DNA of 33,763 nucleotides from a virus. Shown piece after piece: positions 16,389 through 24,291 of the stretch. The DNA is taken from IMG/VR virus record IMGVR_UViG_3300033149_004649, positions 1 through 33,763 of that record; one strand, given 5' to 3'. Below the pieces are notes generated by a model, which worked only from the letters and a program-made list of their open reading frames with translations, did no database searches and had not been told where the DNA came from. The position numbers and the translations under genes were made by a program. How positions within the stretch are numbered: the stretch's first letter is position 1; every line of letters starts with the position of its first letter.

Positions 16389-16558
16389 AGTTGCTCTGCA
16401 AAATCCGGAAAGGCTCGACCTACGGCTGGCTCGGCGCGCTGCTGGTGGTGGCGCTGTGCAAGGTGCTGGGTATTCCAGTGCCCCCTGAGGTTCTCGCAGG
16501 CATCGCCGGCGCCGCCGCAGGCTCGGCCTTCAACACCGACAAGCAGCCGGAGGAGTAG
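16385..16558 (+). CDS. Small membrane protein, holin-like
   Basis: A 57-aa protein with a basic N-terminus (MKLLCKIRKG), a hydrophobic helix at 14-30 (GWLGALLVVALCKVLGI) and a second short apolar segment at 36-49 (EVLAGIAGAAAGSAF), ending in a charged tail. Two short membrane segments in so small a protein are typical of phage holins. AAAGGAG lies at 16370-16376, 8 nt before ATG 16385. With the peptidase and the membrane protein at 15594 it may form a lysis set. Confidence 0.6.
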   Translation: MKLLCKIRKGSTYGWLGALLVVALCKVLGIPVPPEVLAGIAGAAAGSAFNTDKQPEE

Positions 16559-16561
16559 CGG

Positions 16562-17743
16562 GTGCCTCTGGTAACAACCAAGCGCTGGCGGAACCGCCGA
16601 TGGTCAACGGACCTCGGCCCGCGCGGTAGCCGCATCACGGCGTGGGGCATGCCGCTCGCGCTGCGCCTCCACGACGACCACACCATCCAGGCCGAGGGCG
16701 ACCTTGACGGCGACGACGACGCGCTAGTCGGCCCAGGGCGCGTCGGCAGGCACTACGACCTGCCCGGCGGCCATCGGCTGATCTGGCGGGAGGTCGGGCC
16801 CGGCGACGTGGCCCATCCGCTTCGACCCTTCGAAGAGACGCCGGGCGAACTCGACCATCTCGCCGAGCATGGCGTGCGGCTCTCGGTGCTCAGGCTGGCG
16901 GCCGTGCCGGACAGACCCATCTGGCGGCATTGCCTGACGTATCCGCCGGGCACGCGGTTTGTCTATCAGCCGCCACTGACCCAGGCGGAGATTGACGAGG
17001 GCGCTATGCGACCACGGGCCGTGGTGGGCAGCTACGCGGTGCTGGATGCCAAGGGCTGCAAGATCGGCCACATCCTGCGGCCTTGTGCCATCTCCGCCGA
17101 CCGTACTAAACGGCTATGGGGTGTGATCCAGATACAGGATGGAGTTTCAGAGGTCGCGTTCCGCCGTGACAAACTTGAAGCCCTGGGCCAAGGCGCGGTC
17201 GTCTTTGGCCTCGACACTTTTGGATATACGAGCATTGGCGCGACAGGCCAAGGTCGCAGCCGGGATTACATGTTTGCTGAGGGGCCGCACTCACCCGCAA
17301 GCGACGGACAGGCAGAAGTTGTTCATCTCTATACAGAGGTGGGTTACAGCCGTCCCGTCACCCTCGGTCTCTACAGCGACAACGGCGGAACACCCGAGGG
17401 CGGTTCTCTCCTTCGTGATACCGCGGAGGGCACCTTGCCGGACTTTGATGGATGGGCAGATTTGGATCTAGACACCCCTGTCTCGGTAACTGGCGGTCAA
17501 GATTACTGGATAGGAGCGCGCTGGAGCAACGGCGCCGCGCAACTCAGGTACGATTCCGTGAGTGGCTACTCCGAGTATTACAAATCGTCACCCTATAGCG
17601 CGGGTCAATTAGACAACCCTTATCCCACGGAGGCGACTCAGGTCTCCAATCGTGAGTATTCAGCGTACGTGAGCTATACTCCGTCTGGCGCTGGCGTCGT
17701 CGCCCCGCAGTTCATGCACCTAGCGAGGATGAGGAGAGCGTGA
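16562..17743 (+). CDS. Fibre-like protein with C-terminal beta-sandwich domain
   Basis: A 393-aa virion protein. Residues 1-190 form an unrecognised, arginine-rich, GC-rich section. Residues 205-370 resemble a choice-of-anchor/lectin-type beta sandwich: VTLGLYSDNGGTPEGG, GWADLDLDTPVSVTGGQDYW, and the aromatic SGYSEYYKSSPYSAG. The DNA changes with the domain: sample lines at 16801-16860 have 40 of 60 G/C, against 33 at 17221-17280 and 32 at 17581-17640, suggesting the C-terminal part was acquired separately. GTG 16562 has GGAGGAG 6 nt upstream. Likely host binding; inferred. Confidence 0.6.
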   Translation: MPLVTTKRWRNRRWSTDLGPRGSRITAWGMPLALRLHDDHTIQAEGDLDGDDDALVGPGRVGRHYDLPGGHRLIWREVGPGDVAHPLRPFEETPGELDHLAEHGVRLSVLRLAAVPDRPIWRHCLTYPPGTRFVYQPPLTQAEIDEGAMRPRAVVGSYAVLDAKGCKIGHILRPCAISADRTKRLWGVIQIQDGVSEVAFRRDKLEALGQGAVVFGLDTFGYTSIGATGQGRSRDYMFAEGPHSPASDGQAEVVHLYTEVGYSRPVTLGLYSDNGGTPEGGSLLRDTAEGTLPDFDGWADLDLDTPVSVTGGQDYWIGARWSNGAAQLRYDSVSGYSEYYKSSPYSAGQLDNPYPTEATQVSNREYSAYVSYTPSGAGVVAPQFMHLARMRRA

Positions 17744-17744
17744 G

Positions 17745-18941
17745 ATGACCGAACTCCGCCAGAGCACCGCAGTGACGATAAAACTCGGCCCGTTCGTGGA
17801 CTCCTCCGACGGCGACAGCCTCGAGACCGGCCTGGCCGGGTCCATGACGGTTCAGGTTGCAAAGAACGGCGGCGACTTCGCCAACCGCAACTCAAGCGGC
17901 TCCATCACCTACGACGCCCACGGCTTCTACAATGTCCCTCTGGACGCAACCGATACTGGCAGCCTTGGTCGCTTGGTCGTTGCGGTAAGCGACCCTGGTA
18001 CCCACCTTGTGGTGTGGCGCGAGTTCGAGGTCGTGGCCCAGAACTACTACGACAGCAAATACGGCAGCGACAAGCTGGAGGTTGACGTGACGCACTGGGA
18101 TGGCAGCGGTGTTCAGTCGCCTCTGAATCCCGGCGTTCCGCACGTTGACTTGGTGTATATTGCTGGAGATTCTATTTCTACAAGCCTGGCGCAACTTGGC
18201 GTGAACGTGGTGGAATGGGCGGGCAACAGCGTTAGTGTTGGCGGCTCGAGTGGTCACCCAATTGTAGATGCACATGCGATCAGTGATAGCACAACCGCTG
18301 CCGACAACGTAGAGGCGAATATCGGCAACCTTGATGCGGCCGTCTCGAGCCGCAGCAGCCACAGCGCTGCGGACGTGTGGTCGGTGGGCACGCGAACGCT
18401 CACTGGTGCCGAGAATATCACCAGCACCGGCGGGACAATCACGGTGGACGCGGACGGTAAGGTCTATCTCGGCGACGGCGCGCACGGTGGCTCGTCGGCC
18501 ACGCTGACGCTGAGTGACTACAGCAACTTCAGGGCGACCGGTTTCAGCACACACTCCGCCGCCGATGTGTGGACCGTGGGCACTCGCACCCTTACTGGCG
18601 CGGACAATATCACAAGCAGCGGCGGGACGATCGCGGTAGATGGGAGCGGATATGTCACGGCCGCCGCGCTTGGCAGCCAGGCGAAGACCGACGTGAACGC
18701 GGAGGTGGCCGACGTGATCCGAACCGACACAGTATCGCTGCCCGGTCAGGAGGCGCCACCAGGCTCTCCAACCATCGAGGAGTGCCTTGCCTATCTCTAC
18801 AAGGGCTGGCGAAACAAACTGGAGGTCACCTCCACCACCGCAAAACTCTACAACGATGACGGAAGCACCGTGGACCAGAAATGGCCTCTCGGCGACGACG
18901 ACTCAACGTTCACCAAGGGCGAGGTCGTCAGCGGACCGTGA
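17745..18941 (+). CDS. Tail fibre-like protein with repeated DVWxVGTRTLTG motif
   Basis: A 398-aa protein of a type common in phages of uncultured bacteria. The N-terminal domain (1-115) has KLGPFVDSSDGDSLETGL, then GFYNVPLDATDTGSLGRL and LVVWREFEVVAQNYYDSKYG. The central part has an imperfect repeat: HSAADVWSVGTRTLTGAENI at residue 206 recurs from residue 270 (HSAADVWTVGTRTLTGADNI). The C-terminus has ECLAYLYKGWRNKLEVT. Start has GAGGAG 8 nt upstream. It may form a fibre or baseplate-attached shaft. Receptor binding is inferred. Confidence 0.65.
   Translation: MTELRQSTAVTIKLGPFVDSSDGDSLETGLAGSMTVQVAKNGGDFANRNSSGSITYDAHGFYNVPLDATDTGSLGRLVVAVSDPGTHLVVWREFEVVAQNYYDSKYGSDKLEVDVTHWDGSGVQSPLNPGVPHVDLVYIAGDSISTSLAQLGVNVVEWAGNSVSVGGSSGHPIVDAHAISDSTTAADNVEANIGNLDAAVSSRSSHSAADVWSVGTRTLTGAENITSTGGTITVDADGKVYLGDGAHGGSSATLTLSDYSNFRATGFSTHSAADVWTVGTRTLTGADNITSSGGTIAVDGSGYVTAAALGSQAKTDVNAEVADVIRTDTVSLPGQEAPPGSPTIEECLAYLYKGWRNKLEVTSTTAKLYNDDGSTVDQKWPLGDDDSTFTKGEVVSGP
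18360..18651 (+). repeat. 64-codon-period imperfect repeat in the fibre gene
   Basis: The DNA encoding HSAADVWxVGTRTLTGAxNI begins at 18360 and again at 18552, 192 bp apart, and homology continues through the ITSxGGTIxVDxxGxV segment. The copies differ at many third codon positions, so this is an old duplication kept by selection on the protein. Confidence 0.75.
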
Positions 18942-18955
18942 GCGACAGGTAAACA

Positions 18956-19858
18956 ATGGCCGTAGACAGCGAAGCGAAACGCTCATCGGTCGTCAATCTC
19001 GTCCTGCCGTGGTATTCAACGCTCCCGCCCCCGGACGGTTCAGTTTCTCAGGCGGACCGCCAACACGTCGGCCAGTCCTACACGGGCATCCTCGCAACGC
19101 TGCCCTACGCGACCCGGTCCGCTTCATGGCGTGGCCTCTGGGGCTTCGCCGCTCAGCGCTCGGCCTCCCATCGTGGTCTCTGGGGCTTTGCCGCCCAACG
19201 CTCGGCCAGCCATCGCGGCCTCTGGCGGCTCGAGAACACCAGCCTCACCGGCTACTGCATCTGGATCGGCCAGGACGAGTCGCCCGATCTGACAACTGAC
19301 CCCGACTACACAACCGCCTCGCTGCCCTACACGATCGCTGACGCGCTCGCCGCTGGCCATACCTACCACGTGGTCGTCCGCGCTCGCAACCGCTATGGGC
19401 TGCTCAGCCAGAACTCCAACGAGTATCTACTCGAACTCGATTCTGAAGGCGAGGAGGTTCCCACCCGGCCCAGCGGCCCGGCTCAGGTTCTCTGCGAGGC
19501 AACCTCGAACGGCGCCGTCCGCGTTCGAGCCGTCTACAACGGAGCGGCTGACGGTGATGCCCGGGCCACCGACTGGTTGATCTACCAGGCAACCGGGGGC
19601 GCTGCGCCAGACCCTGAGACTGATACACCGGTGACAGTCAGTATGCGCGGCGCCCTCGTCCCCGTTCTTGACTGGACCTCGGACACATTCGGCGACGGCG
19701 TGATCGTTCGCACCCTCGTCCGCACTCGCCGCGTCAGCGCCTCAGGCAATTTTGATTCAAGAAACACGACGGATCATCTGGTAGTGACCGACGTGGTTTC
19801 GTTGACAACTCCGGCCGGTGAGGCCTTCTATCCTGGCGTCGCGGAGATAGAACAATGA
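18956..19858 (+). CDS. Fn3-containing tail protein with a 14-residue tandem repeat
   Basis: A 300-aa structural protein. Residues 59-93 hold 2.5 copies of RGLWGFAAQRSASH. The following part (about 95-165) is Fn3-like: YCIWIGQDESPD, then HTYHVVVRARNRYGLLS. A second beta domain follows (AVYNGAADGDARATDWLIYQA). Fn3 domains in this position occur in tail-tip proteins such as the lambda J type. The start region lacks a strong Shine-Dalgarno (ACAGG). The stop overlaps the next gene (ATGA). It probably belongs to the tail tip with the 688-aa protein that follows. Confidence 0.6.
   Translation: MAVDSEAKRSSVVNLVLPWYSTLPPPDGSVSQADRQHVGQSYTGILATLPYATRSASWRGLWGFAAQRSASHRGLWGFAAQRSASHRGLWRLENTSLTGYCIWIGQDESPDLTTDPDYTTASLPYTIADALAAGHTYHVVVRARNRYGLLSQNSNEYLLELDSEGEEVPTRPSGPAQVLCEATSNGAVRVRAVYNGAADGDARATDWLIYQATGGAAPDPETDTPVTVSMRGALVPVLDWTSDTFGDGVIVRTLVRTRRVSASGNFDSRNTTDHLVVTDVVSLTTPAGEAFYPGVAEIEQ
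19130..19234 (+). repeat. 42-bp tandem repeat, 2.5 copies
   Basis: Units lie at 19130-19171 and 19172-19213, with a partial third at 19214-19234. Each encodes RGLWGFAAQRSASH (third: RGLW). The two full units are nearly identical, differing at a few positions that do not change the residue (for example CTTCGCC against CTTTGCC), so the copies have drifted under protein-level selection. Confidence 0.9.
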
Positions 19859-21921
19859 GGGTTCAGGCCGCCCCCCCTCCCTCAACCACTGCCCAGATGG
19901 CGCAGCGGGTCCTCGCCTACGTTGCGGACGACCTGACCTCCTCCTGGCGGCCTGAACCCTATCTCGAACCAATCGAAGCCATCCTCGCCGTCCAGCCGGA
20001 ACTGCCAACGGCAAGGCTCCGTTACCGCGCCGGCGAGATCAAACAGCCCGACCAGGATACATTTCAGAGTTACCACGCTCCTGACCTTCTCGGCAAGTGG
20101 GTCACGTTCTGCGTTTTCAACAAAAACTGCGAGAGCGGCGAGACGGCCACGGTAGTGCCCTGGTACGGGCTCGTCCTCGAACGCGACGCTCTTCCTCTCG
20201 AGGCAGCGAGCGCTGAGACCTACTTCGATGTCACCTACCGCGCCTACGGGATCGAGCACCTCCTTGACGAGGTGAGACTCGATAGCACCTATGGGTGGGG
20301 CGTGCCGTGGCCTGGCGATTTCTATACTGCCGCGCGTGTCTTCAATCGCGGTCGCCACGGCGCCGGCGGCCTTGTCGGCAACCAACGAGGCGCGCTGACA
20401 CTATTCAATGAACTGCAGACCCCGGATATCAACGAGGCTTGGTCGGCAGCCGACGTGATCCGCTATCTCCTCACCTGGCACGCGCCGACCACTCATGGAA
20501 TCACTACCTGGACCCTGACTGGGAACTACGATTTTCTCGAGGATTACTACGCCGTCTGGCAACTCGAGGGGATGACCCTCCGCCAGGCGCTCAACACCGT
20601 GATCAGCCGGCGACGCGGCTACATGTGGCGATGCTTCCCCGGGGCACCGGGTGAAGTGCTCGTGCACGTGGAACCGGTCTTTGCAGGCGCATTTTCCGTT
20701 GCCGGTAACCAGTTTCGTGGCAACTCAGCCGTCTTCCACTTCAACCTCGAGAGCCTTCCCCAGCAGTTCCTGGCCGACGTTCGCCTCCGCCTCACAGTCG
20801 CCCATCGCTACCACCAGGTCAGAGTGTATGGCGAGCCGATGCGCGTGGTTTGGTCGCCAGACTCTGCCTACATCTACAACGACTGGGAAGCCACTGACGA
20901 AACCAACTACCGCAACGCGCTGGGAGACGACCCTGAGGAGAATGACCTCTACCGTGCGCAACCCCAGTTCCGCGACGTGTTCACCAAATACCTCCTGGCC
21001 TATGGCCGCACCGGCTACGCTGACTATCCCAACCCGTTGATTACAGAGAATGGAACCCTTGACGAGAGCACAACCGCTCCAATGCGCATGGCCGACACGC
21101 CAATCCTGAACTGGCTCGTCCTTCCCGACGGCACGATCACGCGGCCGTTCGCGGTCGGCAAATTGGTCAACGACGACCGCTATGTCCTGCTCCACCGACC
21201 AGTCGTCGAGGAGGCGCCGCCTATTGGCCTTTCGGTCGGTCCCGCCGAGGGCGATCTGAAAATCCGTTTCCTTGCGCCCTATAACCACTGCCTATGCTTC
21301 AACGCCGCCGACACCGAGAGCCTTGGTCAGGGCGACGGGCCGACTACCCAGAGAGGCGGCAACGGCTCGGGGTGCTGGTACGAGCACCTTGCGATCACGG
21401 TGGCGGTCGAGACGGGCCAGCGCCTCCGTTACTATGCAACGATTCCGGACACCCCCACCGATGGCCCCGCGCTCGTGATCTACGTTCCCGATGCCCATCT
21501 CTGGTACGTCGGCCAGAATACGATCATCGGGATCGCGTCCGATGGCAGCCTTGAGCGGACAACCGAAGGGCAGATTGTCCGCGACGATAGCGACTACCTC
21601 CGCCAGGTGGCTGGCCTCGCCGTCGCCTGGTATGGCTACGCCCGCGAAACTGCGCGGCTCGTGTTGCGCTACATCGAGCCGGCATGGCCCATTGCCGGCA
21701 TCCTCTGGTGGCTCAACTTCGGCGAGGCCGCCGCTCAGATCGGCACGCCGATCACCCGCCTCAGGTTCGACTTCACGCGCCTCCAAACCGAACTCGTCAC
21801 AGGTTTCTGGCACCTGGACTTCGCTGAGATGGTTGGCGGACTCGCCGAGCATCAACCTGCGCTTGCCAGCCTGCGCCGCCAGGTCGAGCGCCTTACCACT
21901 GTCCGAGGAGACCAGCAATGA
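19855..21921 (+). CDS. Large tail tip/hub protein
   Basis: At 688 aa this is the largest protein of the window. It lies after the tape measure and fibre-like genes and opens with an alternating beta pattern (PTARLRYRAGEI; GKWVTFCVFNKN; WYGLVLERDA; ETYFDVTYRAYGIEHLL) that resembles the hub (gp27-like/tail hub) domain of phage tips. A helix-rich section follows (AADVIRYLLTWHAPTT; EGMTLRQALNTVISRRRGYMWR), the usual insertion in hub proteins. The C-terminus has a second beta region and a coiled segment. No enzyme motif is visible. The hub role is inferred from size, order and beta pattern. Confidence 0.6.
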   Translation: MRVQAAPPPSTTAQMAQRVLAYVADDLTSSWRPEPYLEPIEAILAVQPELPTARLRYRAGEIKQPDQDTFQSYHAPDLLGKWVTFCVFNKNCESGETATVVPWYGLVLERDALPLEAASAETYFDVTYRAYGIEHLLDEVRLDSTYGWGVPWPGDFYTAARVFNRGRHGAGGLVGNQRGALTLFNELQTPDINEAWSAADVIRYLLTWHAPTTHGITTWTLTGNYDFLEDYYAVWQLEGMTLRQALNTVISRRRGYMWRCFPGAPGEVLVHVEPVFAGAFSVAGNQFRGNSAVFHFNLESLPQQFLADVRLRLTVAHRYHQVRVYGEPMRVVWSPDSAYIYNDWEATDETNYRNALGDDPEENDLYRAQPQFRDVFTKYLLAYGRTGYADYPNPLITENGTLDESTTAPMRMADTPILNWLVLPDGTITRPFAVGKLVNDDRYVLLHRPVVEEAPPIGLSVGPAEGDLKIRFLAPYNHCLCFNAADTESLGQGDGPTTQRGGNGSGCWYEHLAITVAVETGQRLRYYATIPDTPTDGPALVIYVPDAHLWYVGQNTIIGIASDGSLERTTEGQIVRDDSDYLRQVAGLAVAWYGYARETARLVLRYIEPAWPIAGILWWLNFGEAAAQIGTPITRLRFDFTRLQTELVTGFWHLDFAEMVGGLAEHQPALASLRRQVERLTTVRGDQQ

Positions 21922-22787
21922 TCTCCCGAACCCCAGGCCCCAGTCTGAGCTGCAGTTTCCCAGCGGAAATCATGACCGAAGGACCGAACGGCGAGGCCGA
22001 CTACTCGAACAACCGCTACTGGGTCCGCGAACTCCAGTATGGCGGCGGTGCCGACTGGCATTCAGAGTGGAATAGCCGCTACGTCACCGCGACGAACCTG
22101 TCCGAGGCCCAGAACTCCCACAGCCTGGACCCCGGCACCGTCGTTGTCGTCCACTCCGCCCGAACTGCCTCAGGCCGTGGTTTTTTTTTTACCACGTGGC
22201 CGGACAGATGGCTACCGACTACTGCATATAGCGTCCAGAACAACACGACGAGGAAGTTCTACCTCGAGGCCGACGCGGACGAGGAGATCGTTGCCGAGAG
22301 CCGCATCTACTGCCACCTCGGCCTCGACGGCGGCATAGAACGCCGCAAAATCAAGGCCGTCCGGCTCCGCTGGTACGACGGCTATGTCAAGGGCGAGGTG
22401 CCCCGGACGCTTCGCGTCCTGATCGCCTGGGTCACCGAGGACTTTGATGACACGATCTCCTGGAACAACCAGCCCGCCGTGACGGGCGAGACCACCTTTG
22501 GCACCGTCGCCGATACCAACGTAATCAACGACTCGGCCAACTACTATGTCTATCTCCCCGACGACAGCGAGGTGCTCCGCCAGTACTCCACCAGCGACAC
22601 TACAACGATCTACGGCTACCGTTTTCGGCTTGAGGTCACAAAATCACCTACTCAGTCCTACACCTACCTCCAGTATCAGGCTCGCGTCCGCTTCAACGCC
22701 TACAACAACGTCCCCCCCGTTGGCGGTGACTACGACTCCCAGGTCTCGTGGTGGTTCCCCGCCTGGCACGCCGACTGGTCCCCGTGA
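21918..22787 (+). CDS. Tail-tip protein with WNNQP carbohydrate-binding-like domain
   Basis: The last late gene, 289 aa. Its C-terminal half has DDTISWNNQPAVTGETTFG, a signature of CBM96/DNRLRE-type beta-sandwich domains, and KFYLEADADEEIVAESRIY before it. It may be the adhesin or receptor-binding tip. An unusual T10 run (22181-22190) encodes GFFFTT, in a hairpin with arms CGTGGT and ACCACG. Codons there are unlike the GC-rich surroundings. The gene starts within the hub stop (ATGA) and ends before convergent terminator-like repeats. Confidence 0.65.
   Translation: MISRTPGPSLSCSFPAEIMTEGPNGEADYSNNRYWVRELQYGGGADWHSEWNSRYVTATNLSEAQNSHSLDPGTVVVVHSARTASGRGFFFTTWPDRWLPTTAYSVQNNTTRKFYLEADADEEIVAESRIYCHLGLDGGIERRKIKAVRLRWYDGYVKGEVPRTLRVLIAWVTEDFDDTISWNNQPAVTGETTFGTVADTNVINDSANYYVYLPDDSEVLRQYSTSDTTTIYGYRFRLEVTKSPTQSYTYLQYQARVRFNAYNNVPPVGGDYDSQVSWWFPAWHADWSP
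22176..22196 (+). repeat. T10 homopolymer inside a coding hairpin
   Basis: CGTGGT (22176-22181) pairs with ACCACG (22191-22196); the loop is the T-run 22182-22190. The ten-T run lies in frame inside the tail-tip gene and is the longest homopolymer of T in the structural block. Change of length by one would break or restore the frame. Confidence 0.85.
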
Positions 22788-22802
22788 TATGACCAAAACG
22801 AA

Positions 22803-22830
22803 GTAGGGGCACGTCGCAACGTGCCCCTAC
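22803..22830 (-). terminator. 12-bp palindrome between convergent gene blocks
   Basis: GTAGGGGCACGT (22803-22814) pairs perfectly with ACGTGCCCCTAC (22819-22830), loop CGCA. On the minus strand it is followed by TTCGTTTT, so it can end the leftward operon. No T-tract follows on the plus strand, but the stem may still slow rightward transcription of the late genes. Palindromes of this GTAGGGGC... type are known as dispersed repeats in several bacterial phyla, so it may be a host-derived mobile palindrome. Confidence 0.7.
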
Positions 22831-22837
22831 CACTGGA

Positions 22838-22903
22838 GGGCGGCCCGTCCGCCTGGGAAGCGACTGATAGCAGATGGCGTCCCGACGGAGGCACGGGCCG
22901 CCC
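22838..22903. repeat. Second large inverted repeat
   Basis: GGGCGGCCCGT (22838-22848) is the exact reverse complement of ACGGGCCGCCC (22893-22903), with 44 bases between. The stem could be extended weakly by the adjoining GCCT/AGGC. It sits eight bases from the first palindrome and 29 bases before the stop of the last leftward gene. It may be part of the same mobile or terminator element. Confidence 0.65.
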
Positions 22904-22931
22904 AAACGTGGGCCGCTCGGCGAGCCTGCCG

Positions 22932-23267
22932 CTAGTCCAGGCCGACCTCGCGGGCGAACGCCTCGAACGATGGCCAATGGCGGATATCGCCACTGGCCGC
23001 GGTGGTCATTATGACGGGGCCGAGGCGGTCGGCCTCGTCCGCGAGGGTGCGGCGAGTGTTCTGCCAGCCGCGCTCGCCCGCCGGCTGCCAGTATGCCCTG
23101 TCCGAGCCGTTGAGGAGGAAATGGCCAGACTCGTCATCCCGCACGTAGATGCGGAGGCGGATGGCGTGCCTGGCCTGGGCGACCGCGGCGAAATCACGGT
23201 GGCTCTCCGGCTGGGAGCGCCACCATTCGAGGGCGGCGGCGAACACGAGCGTGGGATCATATCGCAT
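22932..23267 (-). CDS. Hypothetical protein, last gene of the leftward operon
   Basis: A 111-aa protein from ATG at 23267 (GAGGAG 7 nt upstream, inside the previous gene). It has WWRSQPESHRDFAAVAQARH, a beta-hairpin-like RLRIYVRDDESGHFLLNGSD and an end HWPSFEAFAREVGLD. I do not recognise the family. It overlaps the 214-aa gene by 11 nt, so the two are probably made together. Confidence 0.6.
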   Translation of the reverse strand: MRYDPTLVFAAALEWWRSQPESHRDFAAVAQARHAIRLRIYVRDDESGHFLLNGSDRAYWQPAGERGWQNTRRTLADEADRLGPVIMTTAASGDIRHWPSFEAFAREVGLD

Positions 23268-23901
23268 CGCCAGCCTCCTCTCGCACCTCCTCGGCCTCGA
23301 CGGCCTCGATGGCCCTCTGGCGGTCGGCCTCGCGGACATAGAGGAACCAGACGTCGGAGGAGCCGCCAGCGTCCTCCGCGTGCCAGATGAGGTGCTCGTA
23401 CCAGATGCTCGCTCGGTCAAATGCCCGCTCCCAGGTCTCCGGATCATGGTGTCGGGGCTCGTTGCCTGCGCCGCCACTGGTCTCGACGTCCACCTCGCAG
23501 TAGCCCTTCTTGACGACGTACTGATCCCAGTCGATCTCCCACTCCCCCTCGTCATTGTAGGTCACGACGAACTTGTAGGCGGCGCCCTCGTGCACGTCCG
23601 GCCTGTGTCGGCGGATCACGAGCTCCGGGTCGCGGCTCTGGACCCAGCGGCGGATGGTCTCGGCGTCGGTGCAGTAGCCGTTCTGCGTCACGGCCAAGAC
23701 GACGCCGGCGATGTCGTTGTCATTGAACTCGCCGAGCGCCGTGGCGGAGATGTCGTTGGTGGTCCCCAACCAGCCCTCAGTGAGCGGCTGGTGGCCGAGA
23801 TTGGTTTTCTGCGGCTCGCGGTGGAGCACCATGCACCCTCGCGTGACGTTAGACCGCAGTGCGTTCGGGCTCACATCCTCGTAGATGACAGGACAGATCA
23901 T
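23257..23901 (-). CDS. Hypothetical acidic protein
   Basis: A 214-aa acidic protein of unknown function. The start ATG at 23901 overlaps the stop of the upstream mini-gene (ATGA) and has GAGAGGAC before it; the longer open frame upstream reads as low-complexity Ala/Arg and is rejected. Visible features are VLHREPQKTNLGHQPLTEGW, ALGEFNDNDIAGVVLAVTQN, and FVVTYNDEGEWEIDWDQYVV, then a helical acidic C-terminus (READRQRAIEAVEAEEVREE). A partner role with the 111-aa protein is likely from overlap. Confidence 0.65.
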   Translation of the reverse strand: MICPVIYEDVSPNALRSNVTRGCMVLHREPQKTNLGHQPLTEGWLGTTNDISATALGEFNDNDIAGVVLAVTQNGYCTDAETIRRWVQSRDPELVIRRHRPDVHEGAAYKFVVTYNDEGEWEIDWDQYVVKKGYCEVDVETSGGAGNEPRHHDPETWERAFDRASIWYEHLIWHAEDAGGSSDVWFLYVREADRQRAIEAVEAEEVREEAGDAI

Positions 23902-24059
23902 CTGTCCTCTCTCCTGCGCGATCCCGGCTCGCGCTGGCCTCCGCAGCGATGACGCGGCTGCGGCCGCGGCTGCTCGCCATCGCCGAACAGCAGGCGTAGC
24001 TGGGTCCCCGTTCTCCGGGTCATCCGCGCGATGCCCAGCTCCCACCGCGCCACTGTCAT
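23898..24059 (-). CDS. Truncated HTH-like peptide
   Basis: A 53-aa product from ATG at 24059 with a strong GAGGAGGTGAG upstream. It starts TVARWELGIARMTRRTGTQL then LRLLFGDGEQ, which resembles the recognition helix and following helix of an XRE domain, without the first helices, and ends in a basic Arg/Pro-rich tail. The next gene upstream holds a full HTH with TVWRWASGRRPITRAM at the matching place. It may be a degraded copy or a small modulator. Overlaps the 214-aa gene (ATGA). Confidence 0.5.
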   Translation of the reverse strand: MTVARWELGIARMTRRTGTQLRLLFGDGEQPRPQPRHRCGGQREPGSRRREDR

Positions 24060-24064
24060 GTGCC

Positions 24065-24286
24065 TCACCTCCTCTCTGTGCTCCGGTCCTGTCTGTCTCG
24101 GTCTGACGCCGAGTCATCGGCGAGCAGATAGAGGATGGCGATCGCCATCGCTCTCGTGATCGGGCGCCGGCCCGACGCCCACCGCCAGACGGTCACCGGA
24201 GAGACGCCCAGTTCCCTGGCCAGCCGGCGCTGGCTCCATCCTGCCTCGGCGAGGAGTTTCCGCAGATCCGTCCCAGTCATGCTCAT
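24065..24286 (-). CDS. XRE-family HTH regulator
   Basis: A 73-aa DNA-binding protein whose HTH covers about residues 6-52: LRKLLAEAGWSQRRLARELG, then SPVTVWRWASGRRPIT. ATG 24286 is chosen because it follows the SWIM gene's stop by five bases; GTG 24298 lies within that gene. The tail is short and charged. Likely autoregulates the operon, for example through the palindrome at 24627-24643, but this is inference. Confidence 0.8.
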   Translation of the reverse strand: MSMTGTDLRKLLAEAGWSQRRLARELGVSPVTVWRWASGRRPITRAMAIAILYLLADDSASDRDRQDRSTERR

Positions 24287-24291
24287 CTGTT

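Noticed and set aside
22932-23555. Long 207-residue version of the last leftward gene
   Set aside because: The first 96 residues are Ser/Arg/Thr-rich frame shadow of the 214-aa gene; ATG 23267 has a good ribosome site.
23902-24117. N-terminal extension of the 214-aa leftward protein
   Set aside because: The added residues are Ala/Arg-rich, overlap two other genes, and ATG 23901 has its own ribosome site and couples to the preceding stop.
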